This document shows positions 23,710 through 36,153 of a DNA stretch of 64,000 nt, one piece after another. Both the position numbers and the translations under genes were made by a program. Source of the DNA: Buddleja alternifolia. Lineage: Eukaryota > Streptophyta > Magnoliopsida > Lamiales > Scrophulariaceae. The stretch spans positions 24,244,591 to 24,308,590 of the forward strand of contig CM033393.1 in NCBI GenBank assembly GCA_019426215.1, read 5' to 3'. Within the stretch, counting starts at the first letter, position 1, and every line of letters starts with the position of its first letter. The notes beneath the pieces were generated by a model. It was not told the origin of the DNA and did not search any database. It saw nothing but the letters and a program-made list of their open reading frames with translations.

Positions 23710-25552
23710 TTAAAGGTATATCATTTTTACTCCTACTGAGGCTAAACCATCTATTATTCCATTTATATTAATTTTATATTGAGGAAAACTATTATTAGTT
23801 ACTCTTCCTAAAAATGCTATAGAAACCACTAAGTTATTTCCATCATAAGTTTCATATCCTCTAGTTTGTAATCCTATAGTAATTTTATTAATATCTTTAA
23901 TACTTTTCATCATATTTGGAGCTACAAAAAATATTCCTACATTATTAGTCATATCTATTTCCACACTAGCGAATATTGCTCTCCTAGTATCGACCAATTT
24001 TTATCTAATAATAAAACTAAAACCTTTCCACCGGTTCCTTTCCTAGTTAATATTTTTATTCCTACAATAATTAATCCTAAATGTACATATTTTTGTTTTA
24101 ACTGTTTTAATTTCTTTATACATTCCGAACTTACTAAGCTTATATTTTCAGCATTTGTTGTCACTTTTACTTCTTGGTCTCTAAATTTCTTAATTAAATG
24201 TGTGTTACAATCTATTTTTCCTACTTTGTATAATGTTTTAGGTTTTAACTTATCTATTCCCTTGTTGTTATATGAATTAAGATTTCTTCTACATCTATTA
24301 TTTCTCCCAACTCTACTTTTCTAGCTGAGCTTTGATTTTCTGATCCTCTAAACATTCTTTTAGTAAAAGTGTTACTTATTTTTCCTTTATCTTTTTCTTT
24401 ATTACTTGATTCACTTATAGTTCTACTAGTACCACTAAATGATCTCAACATTTTTTACCAATATATATATTTTTTAGGTTCTTTTTTAGGTTTTTCAGAC
24501 TCGTCTAGTGCTAGATTTGCTAATCTTTCTTCTATACTATCTTGTAAATCTCCTTTAATTACGTGAGATATAGTGTCTATCTTAGTGCTTAATTTTTCTA
24601 GTTTATTTTCTAATTTGTCTAGCCTTTCAAATACTTGTAAAATTAAAGCAAATTGGATATTCCAAAGTTTAGGATATAATTTATCTGAATTACTAGTTCC
24701 TTGATAGGTAGTAAATTCTTCTTCAGTATATAGGTGTTTATTTGCTAGTTCAATGGCTCTTTTATATTCTAATCTATGTTCTATACTATTCATCCGCTAA
24801 CTATTCGTTCTATATTTTTTAAAGTTTTACTTGTTTTTAAATTTTGAGCTTCAACTTTATTTATTTTTTCTATTAATTGGCTTAGAGTTTTCTTTGTTTC
24901 AGTTTCTAATTGTTCTATTTTACTACTTTCCAAGCTATATTTTAACTCTATTATTTTGTCTTTAGTAGGGAAAAGCTTATTATATTTTTTAACTATTCTT
25001 AAAGTTTTCTCAGACTGTTGCTTAATATAATCTAAATTATTACTTTCACCTCTTTTTATTATTTTTCTATTTATTAAAGCAGTTTCTTTTAATGATTCTA
25101 AGGTTTTATAAAATTTTGTGTTTTCTAATTCTAAGTTCGATGCTAGAGATATAAATAAATCCGTTAAACTATTTAAGTGTTTATTTTGTGAATGTATATT
25201 ATGTTTAAAGCTCGAATCAAATCTACAAATAAATTTATGTTTATCTAAAAATATTATGGTTCTATCGGCTAAACTATATTCTAGATCTAAATATTCTAAT
25301 CTTTTAAAATTAGAAGGATCTATTTTAATAAAATGTTGCTATTAATATATTTAAAACTAAAAAAAATTTAATATATATTTGGTGATCTCATGCTATAGGT
25401 GGTGTGTTAAAATAAGTATTAACTCAATTATCTCTCCTAGTTATTAATTGGTTTCGTAATTCTAATATTAATTCATGATTATTATAATCTAAGTTTTCTA
25501 AAGTATTAAGACAATCAACAAAAGAGTTCAAAATATTATCGGGTACAGGCAT
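23710..25552 (-). pseudogene. N-terminal coiled-coil and movement protein of the florendovirus-like element
   Basis: ORF1 appears to start at ATG 25552 (MPVPDNILNSFVDCLNTLEN). A lysine/glutamate-rich coiled-coil region follows (open piece 24793-24455), then the movement protein in pieces 24451-24254, 24164-23955 and 23997-23710. The core YVHLGLIIVGIKILTRKG and NKITIGLQTRGYETYDGNNL matches the florendovirus/petuvirus branch of the 30K movement proteins. Several stops and a frameshift near 23990 break it. Confidence 0.75.
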
Positions 25553-26117
25553 GTAAATAAATTACGAGTGCAATAAAAGTTTTATGCAAATTTATAAAAG
25601 CGGGTTGGGCTTCCCATTTCTTTAAAAATGTATAATATTTCTCTCAAAATTTTTTGATGTTTTTGTTGTTTATTGGGCCAAAATAAACCATTTTTAAAGT
25701 TTGGGGACTAAAGATAAATAAATTGAAAACATAGGGACCTTATACAGGATTGTAAATAAACCCAGTATCTTTAGTACTTCAATATCATAATAAAGTAGGG
25801 GGACCACTATTTTTAGTATTAGTAAGGGTATTTTGGACCTTTTAAAGCTAATGGGTCCCACATAGGCCTATATTTGAATAGTGAAAATGGGATGAGAGGT
25901 CTATGTGTTTTTGCTTTGTGCAAAGTAAGCCTATTGGCTTCATTTCCCCGACTTGTTCTTGCCTCTTAACAGTGAAAGGATTCATCAAGATGAAAAATTA
26001 TTAATGAATCCAAGAGACTTGATTATTACGATGCATACTTTTGGAGGATTGTACCTCATTTCATAAGTACTAGCACGGTGAAAGCCGTTGTATTTATGAG
26101 GGTTCCCATTTGGAAAA

Positions 26118-29100
26118 AAGAGTAGTTAAAGGCACTCCAATCTCCATTCCAATTTGTTATAAGGACAAAATTATCCTCAATAATAAACAATAAAAAAAAT
26201 TGGTGCAAGACAAAATTGCCCCTTTAAAATACACGTAATTTCTCAAAAAAAAAAAAGTATTGAAGAACCTTTACAAGTTACGACATCGTCAATTGTAGTA
26301 CCCAGGGGAAAACCTAAAATCTCTTAATCTTTTTTATAGGTCATTTAGAATTGGTTGTTGCAAACAAAAGATTCACCCACTGCAGCAACATAAAATCTCA
26401 CCTAAAGCAATAGTTATTCTTTCACCACAAACAAAAACTTCCTCCACTGATTGCTGCAACGTATTAGGTTATTCGTTGTTTTTTATATTCTATTAGTTAG
26501 AAATAACAATGGACAATAGAAGCAATGAACATGATATAGGCGAGTTGGATGCAATATTAAAGCTTGTAAATTCTAAAAGCTTTGACGATATCTCGGAGTA
26601 TTATCAAGCAACCGATCAACCCATTGATAATGCAATCGGTAATTTATTTCTTCGTATTTGTTCACTACTTTTTCTCTTGCATTTAAATATTGTGGGATAT
26701 TAAAAATTAAAGTGGCTTTTGTTCAATATTTTGCTTGATGAATAATTTTTTTTCAAAATAGTTTAAGATATTAGTTTTTCTCAAAAAATAGTCGCTATTA
26801 TTATTATTGTTATTTTTACCATTTGCAGTGTTTTTTTTATGTTCTTGCATTAAATTAGATGATTACTTATATTTATCACAATATTTATTTGATCCTTTGT
26901 AAATTTATTAGGTGAAACTGGTTCGCATAACACTGAGTTGGATGAGCAATTGGTTGTAACTGACGATATTGTATCAAAAGCAAAAAACATGGATGAATAG
27001 AGCAATACCGAGTCCAATGCTTTTTTTTTCCTTGTTAAGTAATGATTTCGCGAGTTGTGAAGAGTTGCAAGATAGTGTTTGAAAGATTGCTTTACAACAA
27101 GGTTTTGTGACAGTGATTAGAAAATCCAAAGCAAAATACTATGTCAAGATCGGTTGTGATAGAGGAGGCACATATCGACGTGCCCATGTTTCAGTGGAGC
27201 AAAGAAAAAGATCAACGGGATCACGACTAATAGATTGTCCATTTGAAATATGGGGAAAAAGGAACGGTCATGTCTGGAAAGTAGATATTAAAGATTCATC
27301 CCATAATCATGAACATTGCACTGACATGTCGGGTCATCCTATGTATCGTAGATTTTCTGATAATGAGATGCAAACCATCAGAACATTGTCAAAATCTAGA
27401 TCCACACCACGAGAAATTCTTACTGCACTTTGACAAAGTAATCCTGCTCTTCAAGAAAATTCAAGGAACCTGTATAATGCAAGATATAAGTTAAAGCAAG
27501 ACGACTTAGGGGGGCGTACAGTACTTGAAGCCTTACTTGAGGAACTTGGCGAAGGAGGATTCTTTTATGACATTGAGCGCGACAAAGATGAGCGGTTGAC
27601 TCATTTATTCTTCGCACATCCTAGCTCAGTGATATTGATGAAGAATTTCTCTAATGTCTTTATCATGGACTGCACATACAAGACAAACAGATACAACATG
27701 CCACTTCTTGATATCATTGGAATATCAAGTTTTAATACCTCATTTTATTCTTGTATCGTGTTCATGCAAAGGGAGGAAGAAAAAGATTACATTTGGGCAT
27801 TGGAAAGATTTAAGAGGATTTTAGGTGGCGAAAATAGTCCTAAAGTCCTCATTACTGATAAAGAGTTAGCATTAATGAATGCTATCGGCATAGTTTTCCC
27901 GCAAACAACAAATCTTCTATGCATTTGGCACATACAAAAGAATGTTCTTGCAAAATGCAAGAAGCACTTTGATAAAAAAGAAGCTTTTGATAGTTTTTTA
28001 GCAACTTGGACACGTGTTATTTATTCCCTTGATGAACCAAGTTTTGATATGGAATGACATCTTTTCAAAGCGGAGTATCTAGACAAGTCATTAGCTCTTG
28101 ATTACATTGAAAACAATTGGCTTCCATACAAAGAGAAGTTTGTGCTTGCATGGGTAGATAAGTATTTACATTTTGGAAACCATGCTACATCAAGGGCGGA
28201 GGGTGCTCATGCTACACTAAATAAATATCTTCAAGTCTCAACAAGTAATCTTCGTGAGGTCAAAGAAAAATTTTGTCTTTCTGTTGAAAATCAGGCCAAA
28301 GAAATCAAAACAATGCTTGAGAGTGAAAAAATCCGCACACCACTTGCTTTTTGTATCCCTTTATTTCATGGTCTTACTGGAAAAGTTTCCAAACATGCAC
28401 TTGACAAAATTTTTGAGCAGTATAAATTGGCTACTTCGGGCAAATTGTTAGACATTTGTACTAGTAATTTTCAAAGTACTATGGGTCATCCTTGTGCACA
28501 TAAGATATCAAGCATGTTAAACGGAAGACTAGAACTTATTGATGTGCATCCACAGTGGAGAATTGAAGAGAGGTCATTTGTAAGCGCCGATGAAGAATTG
28601 AGCTCTAAAGATGATCTTTTTGACAGTCTTCTTAAGAATTTCAAAAATAGGTACAAGAAGATGCCGCTTTTCAGAAAGAAGATACCCAACGACAAATTTC
28701 TCAAATTGCGGATGCTTCACTTTCTTCGAAGATTCAAGAACCAAGGATTTATCCTCCTAGAGGACGTCCTACAAACTCAAAGAAAAGAAAGAATGATAGT
28801 TCTACTAGACGTGATCCTTTTGAATTTGAAATTGTAGAAAAATCTTGACAATGCGGTCCATCCAATGGCTTTGAGCATCATGCTTATACACGTGGAGAAA
28901 ATTCTGAAATTAATGTGTCTATTCTTACTACAGTCTGCAGCCAAGAAGACAACTTTGGATCAATTGACACTTTTGATGCTCCAAATAATTTTTCATTTAA
29001 CTAGAAAGGTTGTGAAATTATATGATATTTTAGACTAATATTAATTGTGTATTGTTTGACAAGTGTACGACAAAAGTGGTGGAATCATGATGTCATATGC

Positions 29101-29617
29101 AAACGCTCTCTTCTAATGTGCGACAAAGTGGTACCTTTAATGCTAAATGTTGATGTTGATGTTGATGATCAAGTTTGAAGATACATAAGGATTGAGGGAT
29201 ACATTTACCTGATTGTTTCAATCCACTAAACATGAACAATTTTTTATTTTTTTTTACTCCTGGTTTATTTTCTTGCACATTCGTTATTTTCTTTTCACTA
29301 TTTAATGATGAATGTTACTGTTTGGGTGGATATATTATTTGTGGAACATATTTTTTATGCTCAGAATAACAATATGCATGCTTTATAGAGTAATAATGTT
29401 TCTCATTCACTTGTTCGCTTTCAGTTGTTCACTTTTATAATAAATAAAATATAAAAAAATGTGTCCCTGACTCCTTGTTAATTGAAAACTATCCAAAAGG
29501 GTAGAATTGTCTTCATGAATTTTATTTGTATAATGAAGGGCTTTTTTGTCTAGTTGTTAAAATAATATAGAGATTGGAGTGCATCTAACAAAAGTTGGAG
29601 TGCCTTTAACAACTCCC
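26118..29617 (+). mobile_element. Mutator-like element (MULE) with short TIRs and 9-bp target duplication
   Basis: Ends are inverted copies sharing GTTAAAGGCACTCCAA (left AAGAGTAGTTAAAGGC, right GGGAGTTGTTAAAGGC). Flanks TTTGGAAAA (26109-26117) and TTTGAAAAA (29618-29626) match at 8 of 9 bases, the duplication size of MULEs. The related repeat at about 44490-44520 lacks the element and gives the empty site. The transposase inside is on the plus strand. Confidence 0.85.
26509..28990 (+). pseudogene. MULE transposase, disrupted
   Basis: A short first exon (26509 to about 26639) is followed by an intron (donor GGTAATTT, acceptor TTATTAG before 26912) and stops at about 26998 and 27079. The main frame 27107-28837 then runs with only two nonsense codons, 27431-27433 and 28055-28057. 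It contains an N-terminal FAR1/WRKY-GCM1-type zinc domain (CDRGGTY ... DCPFEIWG ... HNHEH). The MULE catalytic core follows, with acidic residues in MDCTYKTN, ITDKELALMNAI and SRAEGAHATLNK. A SWIM-like GHPCAH segment lies near 28490. A frameshift near 28710-28730 moves the tail to another frame. It no longer encodes a full protein. Confidence 0.85.
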
Positions 29618-30410
29618 TTTGAAAAATGGGTAAACTGAACTACCCCAAGGAAGTTCCAAAAAAAAAAATCTCGGTCGAATTTGGAAAGTATAAAAGTAAA
29701 CCTTATGGATATGAGGTTCCATAGGTTATTTTATATGTGATTATCATACTTTGATTTACTTCATGATCACTTAGTGGATCATTATATGGGGTATTTTGGG
29801 TATGATCTGATCATGTATGGAGATACATGAGAATTAAGATGGGATCAGATATATGAGAATTAAGATGGGATCCATTTCTGACTTGTATAGTCATTGCCTC
29901 TCCTATGTTTACATAGTGAGTCGACTTAAGAATCTTCATCCGAAGTAAGATATCTAAAGAGGCGTAGCATTTTCTCGTTTAGATGATCAAAGTCAACTTC
30001 ACTGTAAATGGAAAACATAGATATTGAGTTATTAGGATTTCGACTTAACCTATACTCTAGACTCAATCGGGAGATCAGATGGAAGAATCTTACTTGTACA
30101 AGACTCAAGATTTTGAAAGGCGCATCTTTAAATCTCGTTTATGACTAGGTCTTCATGGCCTGTTGCTAGACAGTAACTACGATTTGTAGGTGTTTTGATT
30201 TAATATGGTGATTCATTTAAGGCTTGATTAAATCAAGTAAGATTTAATATAGTATTTTCTATTTTAAGAAAGTACACTGGCACTTTGGGAAAGTGTACCA
30301 ACAACTGGCACATAAACGAGCCTAACGGGTCACACACATAGAAAAAGCAACATGCCTATGTAGTGTACTCTCATGCTAATTTGAGCATTGCTCAAGCCAA
30401 TAGGAAAGTT

Positions 30411-30780
30411 TAATTAAATAAGGGCCTAGTTTGGTTTCGTGGCCTTTGTCACTCGAGTGACTAAGCCCTTAGAAGTGTCTCTACACTCAATAATCAAAAG
30501 CCGTTTTGGTTTGGGAGTTGTTGGCCTAAAACATGTTAGCATGGGTGTTATAGAAAGCCTAATGGAATACAACATTACACATGATCTATTGCCTTAATGT
30601 ATGAATTGAAGATTTCATGTGAGTTTAATGTTTAATGTTGTTGAAGTGAATGAAATTTAAATGCTCTATGAAGTTTCTATGATTCTTATGCCTTATGCTT
30701 AATCGAGTGTTGATAGATGTGATTTATGTCCAAAATTGTGGTAAGGATGCCACTTGACTATAATACCTTCGATTTATCTT
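30411..30780. other. Spacer without recognised gene
   Basis: AT-rich DNA between the LTR-type repeat and the hAT MITE; nothing further recognised. Confidence 0.4.
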
Positions 30781-30788
30781 CACTACAC

Positions 30789-31204
30789 CAGGGACGAAGC
30801 CTGAAATTTTAATTGGGGGGGGGGGGGGGGGGGGGGGGCGAGATTGTTGTGATATAGGTATACAACTTTTTTTTGGCAGATAGTCAAAGGAATCAAAGGC
30901 AAGCCCCCCACGGTACAATACGCTATATTTGTGGAGGAAAATATAATAAGAAACTAGGTTCAATTACAACTTTTGACATACTTTATACTCTTATATCTCT
31001 TTCGTTATAGCCAGGATTTTGGGTTTTGGGGGTGGGGGCGAACTCAAAATAAAGGAAAAAAATATGATATTTTTCGATTTTGAGGGGAGGTGAAAATAAA
31101 ATATTAAAAATTTTGTAAGGTAAAAAAATGATTTCTCAAAATTGGGGGGGGGGGGGGGGGGGGGCGATCGCACCCTCCTTCCCTCCCCCCTGGCTCTGTC
31201 CCTG
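30789..31204. mobile_element. hAT-type MITE with poly-G tracts and perfect 8-bp target duplication
   Basis: Terminal inverted repeats start CAGGGACGAAGCCTG (left) and CAGGGACAGAGCCAGG (right, reverse strand), the CAGGG type of plant hAT elements. The 8-bp CACTACAC occurs directly before (30781-30788) and after (31205-31212). At 416 bp with no transposase it is non-autonomous. Runs of 24 G (30815-30838) and 21 G (31144-31164) lie inside each end. Confidence 0.88.
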
Positions 31205-31240
31205 CACTACACCTTCCCTGGCTCTGTCCCTGCACTACAC
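31185..31240 (+). repeat. 28-bp tandem duplication of hAT terminus plus target duplication
   Basis: The unit CCCTGGCTCTGTCCCTGCAC plus TACAC and joining bases occurs twice. It contains the element's last bases and its CACTACAC target duplication, so it arose after insertion. Confidence 0.8.
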
Positions 31241-31611
31241 CCTATGAAAATCTTTTCGAATCGAGGTGTAACATGAGCAAACTTGATATGTATGATATAA
31301 TTTGAGCTTAAAAGTGTTGATCTTATGACATTGTTTCTTGTTGATTATCTTGAGTTGTATTGATTTGGTAAGGCTGCGGTTTATTTAATTTTGTGGCTAT
31401 ATCATATACAAACCCTCACAAGACGAAACTCGTCCTCTTTGGGTAACTTTGAGGTTTAAAGCCTTGTTGCACATGCTAAGTGCAATCGTTTACTCCACAA
31501 AAAGTGAGCTTATTTTGTTTTGTTTTTGTTTTCTCCTTAGATTGATGTTTTGATGATCTCAGTTTATGGTTTTTTATTGCTCGAGGACAATCAATATGTA
31601 AGTTTGAGAGT

Positions 31612-32845
31612 GTTGATAAGTTGTGAATTTATGTGTTTTCAAGCCCTATTTTCATGTGATTTATATTGATTTATGCCACATGTGCGTTTAATTTGTGTGT
31701 TAAGTGAGTACAGGTGGAAAATCATTACAATCAAGGAAAAAGGTTGAAAAGGTATGGAGAAGAAGATTTCAGCTCAAAGATCAGCTACTGTTTCTAATGT
31801 CCGGACGTGGCAATTTTGACGTTCGAACGTGACGGTCAAAGTCAAAGTCAAATTAAGTGAAGAACGTCAACTCTCGAACGTGGATATTTGGGACGTTCGA
31901 ACGTTGGGGTCGGCAGAGCAGTTTTGGAAATTGCCAATTCTAGTTCGAATAAATCCCTTGGTATAAATATCACATCGGTTCTCATTAGTTTGGGTTTCGA
32001 AATTTTTACATCTTTTGAGTAGCAAGAAGGTGAAGAAACATTAAGAATCAGAAGATTAAGATTCATCGTCACAGGGAGTTTTTAATTTCTTAGTTTTACT
32101 TTCATTCAAGAACATGAATATTAGTTTTATTTGTTTTTCCATTAGTATGAGTAGCTAAATTTGTTAGACTAATGTCATGCTTAGGCCGGATTATGAGATT
32201 TGATTTACAAAAGTAGTTTTTCATATTAATTCTATTGTTGTTTTGTGTCTTAATTTCATGCTTAATGCTTATGTGTGTTTGGCCATCACACGTATGATAA
32301 ATTGCGTAGCTTAGCCATTCGAGAGAATATAAGTTGGGGTACAAAAAGATCATCACATAACCCATAACAGGAGTTGCTCTAGAGATAGTTAAACAATCCT
32401 AGATGCAGTTAGCCGAATTTTCCAGGAAATTTCTAGTTCTTGATGCATGCTTGTTAATTTGACTTTCATATAGAGATATTTTGGAAGCCATTAATTAAGT
32501 ATAGGATTGTTATCACAAGACATCAGTTAATGATTAATTAAGGAATATTTCACCTTAACAACAATAGTCTAATAATACGATTAACGCTTTTATATTGATA
32601 ATTGAGTAATTTGTGTCGATGCATGTGTCTCAGTTGTTTTTATCATCTGATTCTTATTTAAGTACCAATTCTCGTTCTTAGTTTTATTCATTCCTTTATT
32701 TCTAGTTTAAATATTGTTTGTTTTAAATTCGAATAATCTAAAATACAAGTCTCTGTGGGATCGATACTACGGACTTAAAATCCATTATATTACTTGGACG
32801 ATCATTCCTCTTACTGTAAAACACGCGTTAGTTTCCGTCGTGTCA
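31612..32845 (+). mobile_element. Probable 3' LTR of a Ty3/gypsy retrotransposon
   Basis: Begins TGTTGATAAGTTGTGAATTT after a purine-rich AAGTTTGAGAG, preceded by a TGCTCGAGGAC stretch; this context is typical of the 3' end of plant Athila/Tat-type elements. The end (CTCTGTGGGATCGATAC ... GTCGTGTCA) resembles the LTR ends of that group. Internal sequence upstream (about 31370-31611) is non-coding. Ends were judged by pattern only and no target duplication was found. Confidence 0.5.
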
Positions 32846-33896
32846 CAACCATTATTTTGAATGAAGTAAAATCAGAGTTCTTCATCTTCACTATCGCTTG
32901 TATATCCTAAACCATCATATTTAGGATGCATGGCAGCTTGATCTTCGAAATTGATTCCAAGCTAGTTTTTTCGATTAATCGAAGGATGTTCAAAAATTGT
33001 TAATTAATCGGAACGGGTCGTATCACATTGAGAATAAAATTACATGAGTTATGACTTACGATTGTCATTGTTTCTTGAAGTAGTCAGAAAATAATTAATT
33101 TGAAGAGTATCTGCCAAATTAAAGATAGTTGATTCAAATATTCAGTTGTAGTGAGTGATCAATTTAGTGGTCAATTACTATTGCAAATCAATGAGGAAGG
33201 AGTGGTACTCTATGGAGGGAGTTCACTTGAATGAATAATTATAATTTATAATCGACTGTATGATTAAAATGTTATCCATCAATAACGATGCATGAATAAT
33301 TAGTACAAGAATTCGGTCACCATACAAAAGTAAACAATATATGGAGTATTGATTGCTTATTCGCTCTTAAAGTAAAAGAATTAAGACTAAATAGTACTCG
33401 AATAATGAGTGTGTTACTAATTTTATGAATTGGCATTTCAAAGATGAAATAACACCGAGAATTGAGATAACAGTAATAGAGTTGCAGAGACCACACGAGT
33501 CAATCCAGGAAAATGTTGACGGACAAAACAAATAAACATATTTAACTTTGTAGTTTTTTCTTATTTACCATTTCTCATCAAAATCCAAAGTCCAAACATA
33601 GCACAAAAGTTCCATATTCAACCAGCAACCGGCCGGGTAAACAAGCAAGATATTTCTTTAATATCATAAAATAGTGTACAAATTTGGAATAATACATATG
33701 AGAATGGAAGTGTTTCAACTCCCTCCAATTTTCACCGTCTCCTTGAACACACATTGTACACAAACCAAACAAGAATCCAGCCAGGGCAATTATAACGAAG
33801 AACTAACAACCCGTTAAATAGATAATCATCTTACCATTATCTGTGCAAATAAACATTATCTTTACTCACACCACGTCGGCAGATTATTAAAAGCAG
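32846..33896. other. Spacer and 3' flank of the BBR/BPC gene
   Basis: The minus strand at 32940-32875 could encode a short tail ending LGYTSDSEDEEL, an acidic C-terminus of unknown origin. The remainder is AT-rich and probably includes the 3' untranslated region of the BBR/BPC gene. No other gene is seen. Confidence 0.35.
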
Positions 33897-34745
33897 CTAT
33901 TTCAGAGTGCTGTAACGATTAGTGCCATGTTTGGCCCAGTGGTCCTTAAGATCAAGTGGAGTTGAGAAGTCATATCCCTCACCAGCAAGTCGATTAAGCA
34001 GCTTACTAAAAGCACTTCCACTCATCTTTCTACCACCAACTCGAGAGTAGCGTTTATTAGCCACTTGAGGCAATGGATACATTGAAATTGTGGTCGTACA
34101 GCAAGCAGACTGCCACCCACCGTTTCCCCATCTATAGCATGGCTGTGGGGAACCCGTACAAGAGCAAACTGGCACTGGCATTGCTGACTCATCAAAATTA
34201 ATTTGGTTCAAACCCAAATTATCCTTCCATGAGACCTGCTTGTCTACATCTTCTTCATCACTCTCCATATCACGTTCATTATTCCAATCATTGGAAATCA
34301 CTTGCTTACTACTACTAATTAACCCTTCAGCCATTCTTTTCCCCACCCTTGGAGACTTGGCTGATTTTGTTTGTTTTGATCCATCTTTTGGCTGCCTCCC
34401 TCTCCTAGGCTTCACACTCTCAGAAGCCTCTGTGATAGTGAAATCACTGTCGTCTCTTAAATTTCTCCTTGGGCTATATGTAGCTAGTTCATTTCCAAGT
34501 GAATTAGGGATTGTGCTATTGTCATTCATTGAGCTCTCTCGATATCGCACAGAAGAAAGCGCCTCCTCTCTCTCTTGCATGGCAGCATTACGCTCAGCAA
34601 TTGCAGCATCTCTTTGCAACATTGCCATATCTCGCTCTGCAAAAGCCCTTTTTCTCTCCTCCAGTGCCATATTCCTTTCTCGTATGGCAGCGTCTCTTTC
34701 AGCCGTGATGGCCATAAAGGTCTTTATTGTCAAGTGATTGTGGTC
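33897..34745 (-). CDS. BBR/BPC class II GAGA-binding transcription factor (main exon)
   Basis: Nuclear plant transcription factor that binds GA-rich elements and recruits Polycomb and other regulators. The product has the class II alanine-zipper coiled coil ([18 protein letters not shown], repeated ERD/ERN heptads to about residue 60). A basic region ([16 protein letters not shown]) follows, then the C-terminal BBR/BPC DNA-binding domain with its cysteines ([18 protein letters not shown] ... SACC), then [16 protein letters not shown] and the final [11 protein letters not shown]. The exon begins at an AG acceptor near 34746, because an in-frame stop lies just upstream. Class II proteins usually have about 30-40 more residues before the zipper, so an upstream exon is expected but was not found. 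If translation starts inside this exon, the first ATG is 34715 (272 residues). Confidence 0.9.
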   Translation of the reverse strand, partial: DHNHLTIKTFMAITAERDAAIRERNMALEERKRAFAERDMAMLQRDAAIAERNAAMQEREEALSSVRYRESSMNDNSTIPNSLGNELATYSPRRNLRDDSDFTITEASESVKPRRGRQPKDGSKQTKSAKSPRVGKRMAEGLISSSKQVISNDWNNERDMESDEEDVDKQVSWKDNLGLNQINFDESAMPVPVCSCTGSPQPCYRWGNGGWQSACCTTTISMYPLPQVANKRYSRVGGRKMSGSAFSKLLNRLAGEGYDFSTPLDLKDHWAKHGTNRYSTLK

Positions 34746-36150
34746 CTTACATTACATAAAATCAAAATTTTAGTAGATATAATAGCTATTTCTTATCTAA
34801 GTAATAAACAAAGATTAAGCAAACTATTCGCAATAGAAATTGTAAATATCGATCTTTCGTCTGTTCTCTCAATTTTTAACTAGTTTGGTTTCTGCCAATT
34901 CTTAGTATTTCTCATCTAAATAGAATGAAAGGGTGAACACACGTAGAGATCAAATATACTAGTCTTAATATAGCCTGCTATTGTCATTCTGTTCCTCTTT
35001 TCTTCTGTCTTCTAAATTCTTTGACAAGTTTAAATGTCCATTTCGCAAAAATTCTCATTAAGTGGAACTAGAGGTGAATCGACTGGGAAGCTAATCATAC
35101 AGTTTCATAACAAAATCTGTCGTTATCAACCATTTCATCTGTTTTTTAAATGGTGAAATTCATTTTCGCCTGTACTATAGGATTGTCGTTAATTAAACCC
35201 ACTGCTGCTAATAAAAACTACAAATACCCTCAAACAAGACAAAACAACCCTTGAGCTATGTAAAATTATAAACTCACATTGCACCTTATATGACTATCTT
35301 CCCCACTGCAATAAAATTTTAACTAATTGACCTCAAATTTTATTCAACACTCACTTTATTATATAAGTTAATCTTCAATAGATCTAAATTTAATAAATAC
35401 AAATGTGATTGCAATATTACAGAGTAAAGACACAATGAACTTCCAATAATCTCGTTAACTTTATATGGCTGCCATGTTAGAGTTTTCCATTTAATAATGA
35501 CATGATTTACTCTTTTTTTTTCCTCTACTCACTTGAAAAACTTTGTGGCGTTAATAGTTGAAAAAAATCTCTTATCATTTTGTGCTTCTTTAATTTTGGT
35601 TGCACATTCACAAGTAAATAGCTAAATATTGAAATTGTTTTTTTAATATGTATTGACCTATGCATGCGACTTATTTACATAATGCCAGTGATTATACCCA
35701 CTAAAAGAAATGGGAAAAACATAAGTCATTGTTTAATCATTAACATAAAAATATTATGCGTATTTAGAGGTATGTACATGTTCTATCAAGAAGAGCGACA
35801 TAAATAGCTTTATCACTTGATCTTAATCATACAATACCTGAAATAAATGATTAGTTCGATTGAATAATATTAATCAAATAATAAATAATGTGAATTAACA
35901 TTAGATATTGTTTTAAAAATTATTGGATTACGAGAAGTCTAAATCTATCAAAAAACAATTAATTAATCGTGGTAATAAGCACTTATGTCAGATAATATAA
36001 GCTTAATATTGTCTTATTTATACCACATTAGTCATATTTTAAAATTTATTTAACTGAAGGTTCATTTACTTAACAACGTTTACGTTCGATAAAATTTGGG
36101 GTTCAACTTAATTAAAATTAGATTGCACAGGGACCAGAGTACTATAGATT
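34746..36150. other. Probable intron or 5' region of the BBR/BPC gene
   Basis: AT-rich, no open frames with recognisable features. Searched by eye for the missing class II N-terminal exon without success. Confidence 0.35.
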
Positions 36151-36153
36151 GTA

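Larger units (their letters stand above)
16621..25800 (-). mobile_element. Endogenous florendovirus/petuvirus-like pararetrovirus, deleted and interrupted
   Basis: On the minus strand it carries an N-terminal coiled-coil region, a movement protein of the florendovirus/petuvirus type, coat protein, reverse transcriptase, RNase H and a separate ORF2. These are followed by a pregenomic promoter, a poly(A) signal and a tRNA-Met primer-binding site. Movement protein before coat protein in one long ORF plus a downstream ORF2 is the layout described for florendoviruses. The zinc knuckle and most of the protease are missing, and a 1.5-kb solo LTR sits in the polymerase. Codon use is strongly AT-rich, unlike the two other pararetrovirus copies in the window. 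Outer borders are approximate. Confidence 0.85.
25960..30410 (+). repeat. LTR-type repeat, copy 1, interrupted by a MULE
   Basis: Segments 25960-26117 and 29618-30410 together match 44350-45300 in order. Shared marks include gcacggtgaaagcc, gaccttatggat-like runs and atctaaagaggcgtag. The match skips exactly the MULE, so the MULE entered this repeat. The repeat is non-coding and looks like part of a Copia-type LTR, but I could not define its ends. Confidence 0.6.

Noticed and set aside
30724..31173. Minus-strand frames with poly-proline
   Set aside because: Translation of poly-G tracts in a MITE.
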